Virus record (IMG/VR): IMGVR_UViG_3300032516_000013
Span: 26,333 to 90,332 of that record
Strand: one strand, 5' to 3'
DNA: 64,000 nt
Source: a virus
Shown: positions 24,875-32,164 of the stretch, in pieces
Layout of the letters: every line of letters begins with the position of its first letter
Position numbering within the stretch: position 1 is the first letter of the stretch
Translations under genes and position numbers: made by a program
The notes under the pieces: model-generated
Database searches by the model: none
The model's input: the letters and a program-made list of their open reading frames with translations, nothing else
What the model was told of the DNA's origin: nothing

Positions 24875-24887
24875 AAAAATTGAAAAA

Positions 24888-25718
24888 TCAAAAAAATATT
24901 TTTCTCTTATCTTTGAATGGTTTAATCCAAAGAACTTCTATTCTTTTATCTTCTTCATCACTTTTACCAACAAGAAAATTACTAACAACTTCCTTTTTAA
25001 GAACCTGCCAACCATTACTCTCTAAAGGCTTATAAATTTCATTTTCAAACCCACTCAAAACAACGTAGCCTTTCAAGCATAACAATCTTTCGATCAGTTC
25101 TGCGTGATCTGCATCAATCATTTCAAAATTATACCTACCTGATCTTCTAGTAGAATGAACATAAGGAGGATCAAGATAGAACAATGTTTCCAAAGAATCG
25201 TACTTTTCTAAAATATCTCGCCAGTCCAAATTCTCCAAAACAACTGATTGAAATCTTGAATGTATTTCCGGAAGACCTTTTATAATAGACAACCAAGCTG
25301 CTGCACTTCTGAATGATCTGCTCCAAGAATTATTATTTACAAATATTGCCCCAAATAAATTTCTCACCATAACGAACCATTTTGAAACTCTCTCTACTTT
25401 ATTCTCCTCTGATTGCCATGTTTTTAAACATTCATTAAATAGTTTTAAACTATAAGGCAAAACAGAAACTCTTCGATAAAACTGAGCAAAAAGATCTTCT
25501 TTACTAATAACATCAAAGAAATCATACAAAGCACTGTCTAAATCATTATAGATTTCTTCCCTTACATGTCTCTTTGCAATTAATAATCCTCCAGATCCAC
25601 CAAAAACTTCAACATATCTTTGATGTGGAACTGCTTCTAAAATAGGAAGTATCCAGTTCTGCAAATCCATCCTATTTTTTCCACCAAAAATTTTAATTGG
25701 TGATTTAAGTCTTGCCAT
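24888..25718 (-). CDS. dam: DNA adenine methyltransferase (Dam type)
   Basis: A 276-residue N6-adenine methylase. The N-terminal SPIKIFGGKNRM matches the start of Dam-type enzymes, YVEVFGGSGGLL is the AdoMet-binding motif, and FYLDPPYVHSTRRSGRY is the catalytic DPPY motif. The start was set at ATG 25718 (MARLKSP), inside the end of the Cys-rich gene, because upstream residues do not fit the family. Likely role: protection of phage DNA from host restriction. Confidence 0.88.
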   Translation of the reverse strand: MARLKSPIKIFGGKNRMDLQNWILPILEAVPHQRYVEVFGGSGGLLIAKRHVREEIYNDLDSALYDFFDVISKEDLFAQFYRRVSVLPYSLKLFNECLKTWQSEENKVERVSKWFVMVRNLFGAIFVNNNSWSRSFRSAAAWLSIIKGLPEIHSRFQSVVLENLDWRDILEKYDSLETLFYLDPPYVHSTRRSGRYNFEMIDADHAELIERLLCLKGYVVLSGFENEIYKPLESNGWQVLKKEVVSNFLVGKSDEEDKRIEVLWIKPFKDKRKIFF

Positions 25719-25953
25719 TTTTTCTGAAATTGTTACATCTAAAACAAGGAATACTGTTTCTATCATAACGTGTGAATCTATGCAAACAAGATTGACAACA
25801 CTCAAATTCTGAAGTTCCAAATATGTAATTAACACAAAAATTTGAAAAGTCTAATTTACAAATTTTATGATGAAGGCATTTTGAGCAAGAAGTTTCTTTT
25901 TTAACAATAACATTAAACTCACATTCTCCGTATAACCAATGGGATATTTTCAT
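25705..25953 (-). CDS. Small Cys-rich zinc-binding protein
   Basis: An 82-residue protein with CSKCLHHKIC, CVNY, ECCQSC and PCFRC, at least two zinc sites. GGGAG precedes the ATG. It overlaps Dam by 14 nt and touches the PLP-enzyme gene. Function unknown. Confidence 0.65.
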   Translation of the reverse strand: MKISHWLYGECEFNVIVKKETSCSKCLHHKICKLDFSNFCVNYIFGTSEFECCQSCLHRFTRYDRNSIPCFRCNNFRKNGKT

Positions 25954-26873
25954 TATTTAACTCCCTTCAATAACTCTGGTTCATTTCCTACTATCCAATA
26001 TACTATTTTTCCTTCATGAATTAAGGACTTTCCAATCAGATTCTTTTTAACCCAAGTAAATGTTTTCGCTTCGTAAACTGGATGAAATTTAATGTCTCCA
26101 AAGGAAATATCCTCTACCCTCTTTTCGTAAGTCATTCCTTCAGCAAACAGATCCATATAATTAAATGGATAATTCCAACAATTAACTCCTGTAAGCATCG
26201 CAAGATTTGAAAGTCTGTCTTGAACTTTCTTCTTACGACTAGGAGCAGTTCCTAACAACCAAACATGATTTACCTTCCTATTCCACTTCTGCAAGCCGTA
26301 GATTATCCCTGCAGCCGTGATCCCTGATCCACAGGTCACCGCTAAGTGTTCAATCTCTTCAGGTAGATTGTGAACTTGAATAGCTGTTGAATCATAAAAT
26401 GCCACAAGATTGTGAGGATCCTTGGAGTTCATCCCATAATTTACAATGAAATCACCATCCTCCTTTATCTTCTTAATTTCATGATAAAGAACCGAAGATC
26501 TTCCAGAATTTGCTATTTGAATCTCTGCTCCAAAGTGCTTAACCAACCGAGGCATGTGCTTTTCATCAAGATATTCCTTCTTTGTTCCTCCATAGAACAC
26601 AATACATTCCATGCCAAAATATTTGGATAGTGCTGCAATTATTGGTGCCTGCGGAGAGTTTAAAGAACATCCCGTTAAGATTCTCTTATAGCCTTGCTCT
26701 TTCGCTTGTGCTAAGAGAAATGCTCCTTGACGAAATTTGCCACCATTAACATTGCCAAGACCAAAAGGAGTAAACAAATCATCTCTCTTAAAGAATACAC
26801 CTTCAACCTCTTGAACTGGTGTTAATTCAAAGGCTCCAAGATCTTCTAATAATTGTTGAGAGGAAAGAATCAT
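25953..26873 (-). CDS. PLP-dependent enzyme, ACC deaminase / D-cysteine desulfhydrase-like
   Basis: A 306-residue fold-type II PLP enzyme. KRDDLFTPFGLGNVNGGKFRQ carries the Schiff-base Lys (about residue 46), and VTCGSGITAAGIIYGL is the phosphate-binding Gly loop. This family includes 1-aminocyclopropane-1-carboxylate deaminase and related desulfhydrases; the phage substrate is unknown. It forms a unit with a PRP gene, a Cys-rich protein and Dam, so amino-acid-linked DNA or nucleotide modification is conceivable but unproven. AGGAGGAATAATT precedes the start. Confidence 0.8.
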   Translation of the reverse strand: MILSSQQLLEDLGAFELTPVQEVEGVFFKRDDLFTPFGLGNVNGGKFRQGAFLLAQAKEQGYKRILTGCSLNSPQAPIIAALSKYFGMECIVFYGGTKKEYLDEKHMPRLVKHFGAEIQIANSGRSSVLYHEIKKIKEDGDFIVNYGMNSKDPHNLVAFYDSTAIQVHNLPEEIEHLAVTCGSGITAAGIIYGLQKWNRKVNHVWLLGTAPSRKKKVQDRLSNLAMLTGVNCWNYPFNYMDLFAEGMTYEKRVEDISFGDIKFHPVYEAKTFTWVKKNLIGKSLIHEGKIVYWIVGNEPELLKGVK

Positions 26874-26939
26874 TTGTTTAAATTATTCCTCCTATCAAAT
26901 CCGGTGCTCCATTCATGTCTGCTCCACTCAGTAAGGCTG

Positions 26940-27530
26940 CTAAGAGATCCGGTAAATATGCCGCAGGTCTGCTCCACGCAGGTCTGCTCCACTCAGGTTT
27001 GCTTCATTCATGTCTGCTCCATACAGGTTGGCTTCACACAGGTTTGCTCCACGCAGGTTTGCTCCATTCATGTCTGCTCCACTCAGGTTTGCTCCATACA
27101 GGTCTGCTCCATACAGGTCTGCTCCAATCAGGTTTGCTCCACTCAGGTTTGCTCCATACAGGTTTGCTCCACTCAGGTTTGCTCCATTCATGTCTGCTCC
27201 ACTCAGGTTTGCTCCATACAGGTCTGCTCCATACAGGTTTGCTCCACACAGGTTTGCTCCACTCAGGTTTGCTCCACTCAGGTTTGCTCCATACAGGTTT
27301 GCTCCACTCAGGTTGGCTTCACGCAGGTCTGCTCCATACATGTCTGCTCCACTCAGGTTTGCTCCACTCAGGTTTGCTCCATACAGGTCTGCTTCACGCA
27401 GGTTGGCTTCACGCAGGTCTGCTCCATACAGGTCTGCTCTACTCAGGTTTGCTCCATACAAGTTAGCTTTAGCTTTTATTTCATAACCATTTACATTCAC
27501 ATTCACTTCTGTTTTCTTTTTATTTTTCAT
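26940..27530 (-). CDS. Pentapeptide-repeat protein 1
   Basis: A 196-residue protein. The leader ([20 protein letters not shown]) is shared by all three copies and followed by about 32 A(D/N)Lxx pentapeptides ([15 protein letters not shown]), which fold into a right-handed four-sided beta helix. Some PRPs mimic DNA and protect gyrase; role here unknown. The repeat ends abruptly at HIYRIS, and 26881-26939 still encodes SGADMNGAPDLIGG in another frame, so a frameshift has removed the original C-terminus. AGGAGAAGAT ribosome site. Confidence 0.9.
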   Translation of the reverse strand: MKNKKKTEVNVNVNGYEIKAKANLYGANLSRADLYGADLREANLREADLYGANLSGANLSGADMYGADLREANLSGANLYGANLSGANLSGANLCGANLYGADLYGANLSGADMNGANLSGANLYGANLSGANLIGADLYGADLYGANLSGADMNGANLRGANLCEANLYGADMNEANLSGADLRGADLRHIYRIS

Positions 27531-27537
27531 ATCTTCT

Positions 27538-27553
27538 CCTATTTGCCTATTTG
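27538..27553 (-). repeat. 8-bp tandem repeat in 5' leader, 2 units
   Basis: Minus-strand unit CAAATAGG occurs twice between promoter and ribosome site of PRP gene 1. The homologous leaders of PRP genes 2 and 3 hold 9 and 5 units. Confidence 0.85.
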
Positions 27554-27571
27554 CCTTCTCTCACTAATTAA

Positions 27572-27603
27572 ATTATACGGGATGATTTAGAAAAAGCCAA
27601 ATG
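27572..27603 (-). promoter_or_regulatory. Phage promoter family member (PRP gene 1)
   Basis: Minus strand CATTTGG (27597-27603), 19-nt spacer, CGTATAATTTAATTAGTGAGAG with the -10 at 27572-27577. Upstream AAATAAATTTTTC is AT-rich, like an UP element. Drives the PRP-PLP-Dam unit. Confidence 0.75.
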
Positions 27604-27640
27604 AAATCTTAGGAAAAAGAAAAATTTATTTTGTTAATTT

Positions 27641-27663
27641 GTGAAACAAACAATTTGCTTCAC
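27641..27663 (-). repeat. Conserved stem-loop after PRP gene 2
   Basis: Minus strand GTGAAGCAAA TTG TTTGTTTCAC forms a 10-bp stem (one G-U) with a 3-nt loop. It recurs at 54156, 55067 and 63918. No U-run follows directly, so it may be a weak terminator, an RNA-stability element or a recombination site. Confidence 0.65.
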
Positions 27664-27692
27664 TTGTTAGTTAACCAATAACAACACCTAAA

Positions 27693-28166
27693 TTAACAAA
27701 AATTATTTCCATCTGTTCTTTTGTAATTTTTTGCTCCATTCATGTCTGCTCCATACATGTCTGCTCCACGCAGGTTTGCTCCACGCAGGTTTGCTCCATA
27801 CATGTCTGCTCCACTCAGGTTTGCTCTACTCAGGTTTGCTCCAATCAGGTTTGCTCCACGCAGGTTTGCTCCATTCATGTCTGCTCCATTCATGTCTGCT
27901 CCATACAGGTTTGCTCCACTCAGGTTTGCTCCACTCAGGTCTGCTCCACGCAGGTTTGCTCCATACAGGTCTGCTCCATTCATGTCTGCTCCATACAGGT
28001 TTGCTCCACGCAGGTTTGCTCCACGCAGGTTGGCTTCACTCAGGTTTGCTTCATACAGGTCTGCTCCACGCAGTTCTACTCCACGCAGGTTTGCTCCATG
28101 CAAGTTAGCTTTAGCTTTTATTTTATAACCATTTACGTTCACTTCTGTTTTCTTTTTATTTTTCAT
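27693..28166 (-). CDS. Pentapeptide-repeat protein 2
   Basis: A 157-residue protein with the same leader as the other copies and about 25 pentapeptides ([15 protein letters not shown]). It ends [15 protein letters not shown] because a run of six A replaces five A present in copy 3; with five A it would end in the same [18 protein letters not shown] tail. So the C-terminus is frameshifted relative to copy 3. Molecular target unknown. Confidence 0.9.
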   Translation of the reverse strand: MKNKKKTEVNVNGYKIKAKANLHGANLRGVELRGADLYEANLSEANLRGANLRGANLYGADMNGADLYGANLRGADLSGANLSGANLYGADMNGADMNGANLRGANLIGANLSRANLSGADMYGANLRGANLRGADMYGADMNGAKNYKRTDGNNFC

Positions 28167-28173
28167 ATCTTCT

Positions 28174-28245
28174 CCTATTTGCCTATTTGCCTATTTGCCT
28201 ATTTGCCTATTTGCCTATTTGCCTATTTGCCTATTTGCCTATTTG
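28174..28245 (-). repeat. 8-bp tandem repeat in 5' leader, 9 units
   Basis: Nine perfect copies of the octamer (plus strand CCTATTTG) lie between promoter and ribosome site of PRP gene 2, ending in the AGGAG ribosome site itself. Confidence 0.92.
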
Positions 28246-28263
28246 CCTTCTCTCACTAATTAA

Positions 28264-28294
28264 ATTATACGAGATGAATTGAGAAAACCAAATG
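28264..28294 (-). promoter_or_regulatory. Phage promoter family member (PRP gene 2)
   Basis: Minus strand CATTTGG (28288-28294), 18-nt spacer ending ATCTCG, TATAATTTAATTAGTGAGAG with the -10 at 28264-28269. The promoter block begins at the stop codon of the gene at 28316. Confidence 0.75.
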
Positions 28295-28315
28295 AAATCT
28301 TAGAAAAAGAAAAAT

Positions 28316-28534
28316 TTATTTTTGCACTATTTCAATTCCCTCTGGCACAGAAATAGGTCTTGTTCCATCAAGTGAAAAAATGAAATTAAGGCTGAGATCT
28401 TTTCCTATCTTTTTCAGATTCTCTATCATTTCTCCTAAAGATTCTGGATCTTCAAGCAATCTACTTCTGCTTATGGTGATCCAGTATATCTTTCCAGGTT
28501 CAAGAGATTTTATGTCTTCGATTTCAATGTTCAT
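28316..28534 (-). CDS. Hypothetical protein
   Basis: A 72-residue alpha/beta protein (PGKIYWITISRSRLLEDPESL then LSLNFIFSLDGT). No family is recognised. It follows the radical SAM gene by 9 nt and ends in a promoter block. Confidence 0.5.
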   Translation of the reverse strand: MNIEIEDIKSLEPGKIYWITISRSRLLEDPESLGEMIENLKKIGKDLSLNFIFSLDGTRPISVPEGIEIVQK

Positions 28535-28543
28535 ATTACATCC

Positions 28544-29614
28544 TCACATCTTAATATCAAAAGCCTTTGCTCGACTCTCAATATCAAGACCCATTGTCTT
28601 ATAACCATATTCACTCTTTGCTATTTCTCTCATCATAACATCAAAAGGTATTTGATCCAACACATCTCCACACCATGCGCTTTGCTGAAGCGTCCTAAAA
28701 CAAACTGTTGTGCCAACTTTTTTCATTGCAGGAGTGGGTTGAGGATCTTCTCCCATATAGATGTGGTTAAGATTATATTTATTACCAACAAATCCTGGCA
28801 TATCATCACACCCACAGCAACCAAGACTATCTCCCATCCATCTTAAACGATTTTCCCCACAAAAGAAAGCTAATCCTAAATCTTTTGCTCTTGTTCTGAT
28901 CTTTGTAAAATGTTCTTCCAATAACCAAGTAGGATAACATAAATCGCCTCCCACTTGTTCCATTCCGGGAAGCTTGCCTTCATAGCATTTCATTCCTTCG
29001 ATTACAACACCATATACTCCAGCCTCTTTAGATTTAGGTAATGTAATATTCAATACATTGTCCAATTCCTCAATCATGTAAGGCTGGATTCGAACTATCA
29101 TTCTAGGCACTACTGCTGCTACCTTCTTGATTATCTCTAATCTTTGATAAAACGAAGGAGCACCAGGCTCAAGTTTATCATATTCTGGAGATACAAGTGA
29201 ATACTGAAAGCAGACATTGCACTTTGATAGCAAAGACAAATATTCCGGATTTGCTGGTAAAGCATGTTTTGTAGAAACAATCCAAGGATATTCTGTTTCA
29301 GCTAATATTTCCATGCATTGAAACATCCGACGCTTTTCCCTTTCAACGGGCTGAAAACAGTCTGACATACCCCCAAAATGCAGAGGAAATTTCCAATCAG
29401 AATCAATCCAGGAAACTTCATGCTTTCTTTCACCATCTATAAAGTTCCTTAATGCTTGAGGTCCTTCATCATTTTCAACTTCTACTTTAGTACCAATTAT
29501 TTCATCTTTTTTACGTCTCGTGAAGCAATAACGGCAGCCCGAAACGCAGCCTTTATAAGTATCAAATCTTACTGGATAATCACACAAAACTACTTGGGAA
29601 CCTGCTCTTGGCAT
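28544..29614 (-). CDS. Radical SAM enzyme
   Basis: A 356-residue protein with the 4Fe-4S motif in YKGCVSGCRYCFTRR (CxxxCxxC), preceded by a strand, as in spore-photoproduct-lyase and SplB-like radical SAM proteins. Later Cys residues (GCCGCDD, about residue 267; CFRTLQQSAWC) may hold another cluster. The start was set at ATG 29614 because AAGGAGGAATAAAA lies before it. Radical SAM enzymes modify nucleic acids or peptides or repair DNA; the substrate is unknown. A second, divergent radical SAM-like gene lies upstream with one small gene between. Confidence 0.82.
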   Translation of the reverse strand: MPRAGSQVVLCDYPVRFDTYKGCVSGCRYCFTRRKKDEIIGTKVEVENDEGPQALRNFIDGERKHEVSWIDSDWKFPLHFGGMSDCFQPVEREKRRMFQCMEILAETEYPWIVSTKHALPANPEYLSLLSKCNVCFQYSLVSPEYDKLEPGAPSFYQRLEIIKKVAAVVPRMIVRIQPYMIEELDNVLNITLPKSKEAGVYGVVIEGMKCYEGKLPGMEQVGGDLCYPTWLLEEHFTKIRTRAKDLGLAFFCGENRLRWMGDSLGCCGCDDMPGFVGNKYNLNHIYMGEDPQPTPAMKKVGTTVCFRTLQQSAWCGDVLDQIPFDVMMREIAKSEYGYKTMGLDIESRAKAFDIKM

Positions 29615-29616
29615 TT

Positions 29617-29841
29617 TTATTCCTCCTTCTTTCCACACACCATTTCTATAATCATTTTCACAATCGGCTCCTTGCCATGTTCCTTCATATAAGCTTCCAC
29701 CTTCTCAAAATCATCGAGCCTAAAAATAAATGAGGTTGACATAAAGAGTTTAGCTCCCATTATTTCTGCAGCTCCAAAAATAGCATCTTTAACTCCTTTA
29801 TGCTTGAGTCCCGCCCAGGCCGGTGCTTTAAATCTATCCAT
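29617..29841 (-). CDS. Small protein between two radical SAM genes
   Basis: A 74-residue protein starting MDRFKAPAWAGLKHKG; the ATG at 29841 has GGAGGAAAT upstream. It overlaps the stop of the upstream gene and ends 2 nt before the next start. The obligate spacing suggests a partner or substrate of the radical SAM enzymes (inference); no motif is recognised. Confidence 0.55.
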   Translation of the reverse strand: MDRFKAPAWAGLKHKGVKDAIFGAAEIMGAKLFMSTSFIFRLDDFEKVEAYMKEHGKEPIVKMIIEMVCGKKEE

Positions 29842-29842
29842 G

Positions 29843-30637
29843 CTATATTTCCTCCAAATGTTTCTTTGTTTGCCAATAATAATTTTCACAGTTGCCGCAG
29901 TCTTTGCAGTATCCGCTCTCAGGAGTACCACACATCGTAACCAACCGACCACCAATATTCTTCATTCTCTTCAACACGTATCTCATATACTCTGAAGTTG
30001 GGCACCAATAAGAATTTATATGACGAACTTTCCAAGTGTAAGCTATTCTTCCAAAATCTTTTCGATCAGAAAGTATACATATATTTTTATCCCAATCTTC
30101 TAAATTTTTTCTAACATTTTCCTGTTTCGGCGGCTTAATGGTTCCTGGCGGAAGTTGATCATAGTATGCCATGTATGTAAGGACGCAATTAACCCCCAAT
30201 GTAGTAATATTTCTTATAGCATGTTCTATATGCAGAAGATTTGTTGGAGAAACTCTAAGTCTAATAAACATCATATTTTCTGGAATTTTGGTTTCCCCAA
30301 ACATAAAAACAGGTTTTTCCTCTTTTGGATTCGCCGTAAATACAACAGGACCAGGAAAATCAAATTTTGGAATAGATGTATTGAAAAAGAAATGCTTATA
30401 CTGTTTTGCAGTTTCAATAACCAGATCTCTTTGAAGATTGCTGTCGTTTCCACAGTTTATGCGACATATTCCATCCCCAACTTCTTCTGATGTAGGAATG
30501 CTTGGTTGATCAATAGGAACATAAAATGCTCCAGGCCTGTTGTAGAAACATTGATTACATTGATTTCGACAAGGTCCTACTTGAGGAATACAATCGAACA
30601 AATTAGAACCTTCTTGTTTAGGATTTCGTTTGGTCAT
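29843..30637 (-). CDS. Radical SAM-like protein with C-terminal Cys cluster
   Basis: A 264-residue protein. VGPCRNQCNQCFYNRPGAFY has the CxxxCxxC spacing and aromatic residue of radical SAM sites near the N-terminus, followed by alternating strands and helices. The end (MCGTPESGYCKDCGNCENYY) could bind a second iron-sulfur cluster. The ATG at 30637 was preferred to an in-frame TTG at 30655. Function unknown. Confidence 0.65.
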   Translation of the reverse strand: MTKRNPKQEGSNLFDCIPQVGPCRNQCNQCFYNRPGAFYVPIDQPSIPTSEEVGDGICRINCGNDSNLQRDLVIETAKQYKHFFFNTSIPKFDFPGPVVFTANPKEEKPVFMFGETKIPENMMFIRLRVSPTNLLHIEHAIRNITTLGVNCVLTYMAYYDQLPPGTIKPPKQENVRKNLEDWDKNICILSDRKDFGRIAYTWKVRHINSYWCPTSEYMRYVLKRMKNIGGRLVTMCGTPESGYCKDCGNCENYYWQTKKHLEEI

Positions 30638-30728
30638 TTTTATTTTTCTCTGCAAGATATTTCAGAAATTTGTGTTGAATGTTCTCATTAAGCACATGTA
30701 TCGCCAGTTGTGTGTCAAAGATGTTCAT
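30618..30728 (-). CDS. Tiny hypothetical protein (36 aa)
   Basis: A 36-residue frame (MNIFDTQLAIHVLNENIQHK and 16 more) overlapping both neighbours. It has no ribosome site of its own, so translational coupling would be needed. Support is modest. Confidence 0.35.
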   Translation of the reverse strand: MNIFDTQLAIHVLNENIQHKFLKYLAEKNKNDQTKS

Positions 30729-30873
30729 ATTTTTTAATAGTTTTATAAACCCTGGACGTAACCTCGTCATACCAATCTATTTTATTAGAACGAGTTATAA
30801 ACTCATAAACATCTTTTAGTAGTTTTAATACGTTTTTAGGTAGTGGTGTTGGTTTCATTTTTTCTTTAGACAT
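30715..30873 (-). CDS. Small hypothetical protein (52 aa)
   Basis: A 52-residue basic helical protein (PKNVLKLLKDVYEFITRSNK). TTGAGGAATATAT before the ATG supports translation. Function unknown. Confidence 0.5.
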   Translation of the reverse strand: MSKEKMKPTPLPKNVLKLLKDVYEFITRSNKIDWYDEVTSRVYKTIKKYEHL

Positions 30874-30900
30874 ATATATTCCTCAATCTATCTCCTAAAA

Positions 30901-31338
30901 TTAAAGGTTTTTACCTTTCTCAGTAAATGGTTTTACACAGTATGGGTATTTTTGAATTATTTCTTCAGCCTGCTTATTTAACTGAGAAATATCCAAACCT
31001 TCAGGATATTTGAGTGGTCTATCGTCTTCACAATTTCCCATAAGCATTGAGTCTCTTAATACAAAAAGACAGGCTATTGCTTTAATAATATGAAAGACAC
31101 CACTATCTGGATCAATATCTTCTCCTTCCCACCAAGCCATAAGATGTCGAATTACAGCATCATAATATACTGAAGATCTTACACCAACACTCCTATAATT
31201 GTGGGAACCATACTTACGACCACCTTCCATCATAGCCAAACCTAGTTCCATTAAAGGACCACATGGTACACAGTGAAAAGGAACTTTTTTAATTCCTAAT
31301 GCATCCTTTGGATTAGTTGGTTTAGTTTTTTCGATCAC
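30901..31338 (-). CDS. dATP/dGTP diphosphohydrolase-like protein (MazG superfamily)
   Basis: A 145-residue protein with NPKDALGIKKVPFHCVPCGP, GGRKYGSHNYR, AVIRHLMAWWEGEDIDPDSG and HIIKAIACLFVL, the pattern of the phage dATP/dGTP diphosphohydrolase N-terminal family. Such enzymes convert dNTP to dNMP and are used to shape the nucleotide pool, including in phages that replace a base. No PurZ-type gene is visible here. Confidence 0.75.
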   Translation of the reverse strand: MIEKTKPTNPKDALGIKKVPFHCVPCGPLMELGLAMMEGGRKYGSHNYRSVGVRSSVYYDAVIRHLMAWWEGEDIDPDSGVFHIIKAIACLFVLRDSMLMGNCEDDRPLKYPEGLDISQLNKQAEEIIQKYPYCVKPFTEKGKNL

Positions 31339-31355
31339 TATTAAACACCTCTAAT

Positions 31356-31562
31356 TTATTTCCTTAATTTTGCTAAAAACCAATTTAACATTTGCTTAAA
31401 CCAACTCAATTTCTTTTCTACAATCTCTTTTTCACATAAATTCTGAAATCTCTTTTTCAAAAGAAAAGTTTCAGCTACAAGATTTGCCTCATTCCGAACA
31501 GATCTAATTTGTTTTTTATTTAACAAAGGAAGTTCTTTGTATTTATACCAAGGAAACTTCAT
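31356..31562 (-). CDS. Small basic hypothetical protein
   Basis: A 68-residue basic helical protein (NEANLVAETFLLKKRFQNL). It overlaps the sigma-factor gene by 4 nt. Function unknown. Confidence 0.5.
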   Translation of the reverse strand: MKFPWYKYKELPLLNKKQIRSVRNEANLVAETFLLKKRFQNLCEKEIVEKKLSWFKQMLNWFLAKLRK

Positions 31563-32164
31563 TTTTGATCCTCTAAAATTCCTCTTACCCTAAATTGATG
31601 TCGAATTCTTAATAAAGCATCCTGTATATATTTTCTAACAGTTCCTTCAGGCATATCAAATAATTTTGATATTTTTTCACAAGAAAATTCTCTCTTGTAT
31701 CGAAGTAAAACTAAATTCAATTCTTTTTGTGTTAAAATTTCTTCTTTAACCAATTGTTCCAATGATTCTTGTATAAATTCATTCTCCAATTCTAAAAAAG
31801 CAGAATTATCTACTTCAACAGATTTCTGACTTAAAATAAACTCTTCTGGCATTGGCTTATACGGAAATTCCACCCTAATAGCACACTTCATATAAGCTAT
31901 CATACGAGCTATCATGAGATCTGAAGATTCTTCTAACTTAACTTTTAATAAACCATTATTCAATCCTATTAAAGCAGTCTGGTAAATATCCTCAGCATCT
32001 TCGTCCATTAAATGAGGACAAACTTTACGACAACCATGTACAACAGAAAGAACTAAATTATCCACTCTGGATAAAATTCTTTCAAACAATTGAGGATCTA
32101 ATTTTTCTTGGTACTCTAAAACTAATTCTTTCAACACACCTTTAAAAATCTTGTCCGATTCCAT
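31559..32164 (-). CDS. Sigma-70-family-like RNA polymerase factor A
   Basis: A 201-residue protein. The N-terminal half resembles sigma region 2 (DEDAEDIYQTALIGLNNGLL), and the C-terminal half has a region-4 helix-turn-helix (EFSCEKISKLFDMPEGTVRK then YIQDALLRIRHQF). Size and position next to terminase recall T4 gp55, the late sigma factor. It may direct host RNA polymerase to phage late promoters. AAGGACAAC precedes the ATG. Confidence 0.7.
   Translation of the reverse strand: MESDKIFKGVLKELVLEYQEKLDPQLFERILSRVDNLVLSVVHGCRKVCPHLMDEDAEDIYQTALIGLNNGLLKVKLEESSDLMIARMIAYMKCAIRVEFPYKPMPEEFILSQKSVEVDNSAFLELENEFIQESLEQLVKEEILTQKELNLVLLRYKREFSCEKISKLFDMPEGTVRKYIQDALLRIRHQFRVRGILEDQK

Noticed and set aside
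25718-25835. Longer N-terminus for Dam starting at 25835
   Set aside because: Those residues are antiphase to the Cys-rich gene that has its own ribosome site, and Dam family similarity begins at MARLKSP.
26940-28120. CRISPR-like regular spacing of short repeats
   Set aside because: The 15-bp periodicity without unique spacers is fully explained by pentapeptide coding.
26853-28128. Long plus-strand frames rich in [13 protein letters not shown] or CSTQV repeats
   Set aside because: They are antisense shadows of the 15-bp pentapeptide repeats, have no ribosome sites and appear in all frames of the same repeat.
28174-28245. Octamer array as an origin iteron set
   Set aside because: It lies in a leader between a promoter and ribosome site, recurs at each PRP gene and is not near replication initiator genes.
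30901-31338. Base-Z (2-aminoadenine) genome based on the diphosphohydrolase
   Set aside because: No PurZ- or DatZ-like gene is visible, a Dam methylase is present, and the hydrolase family is common in phages with normal DNA.
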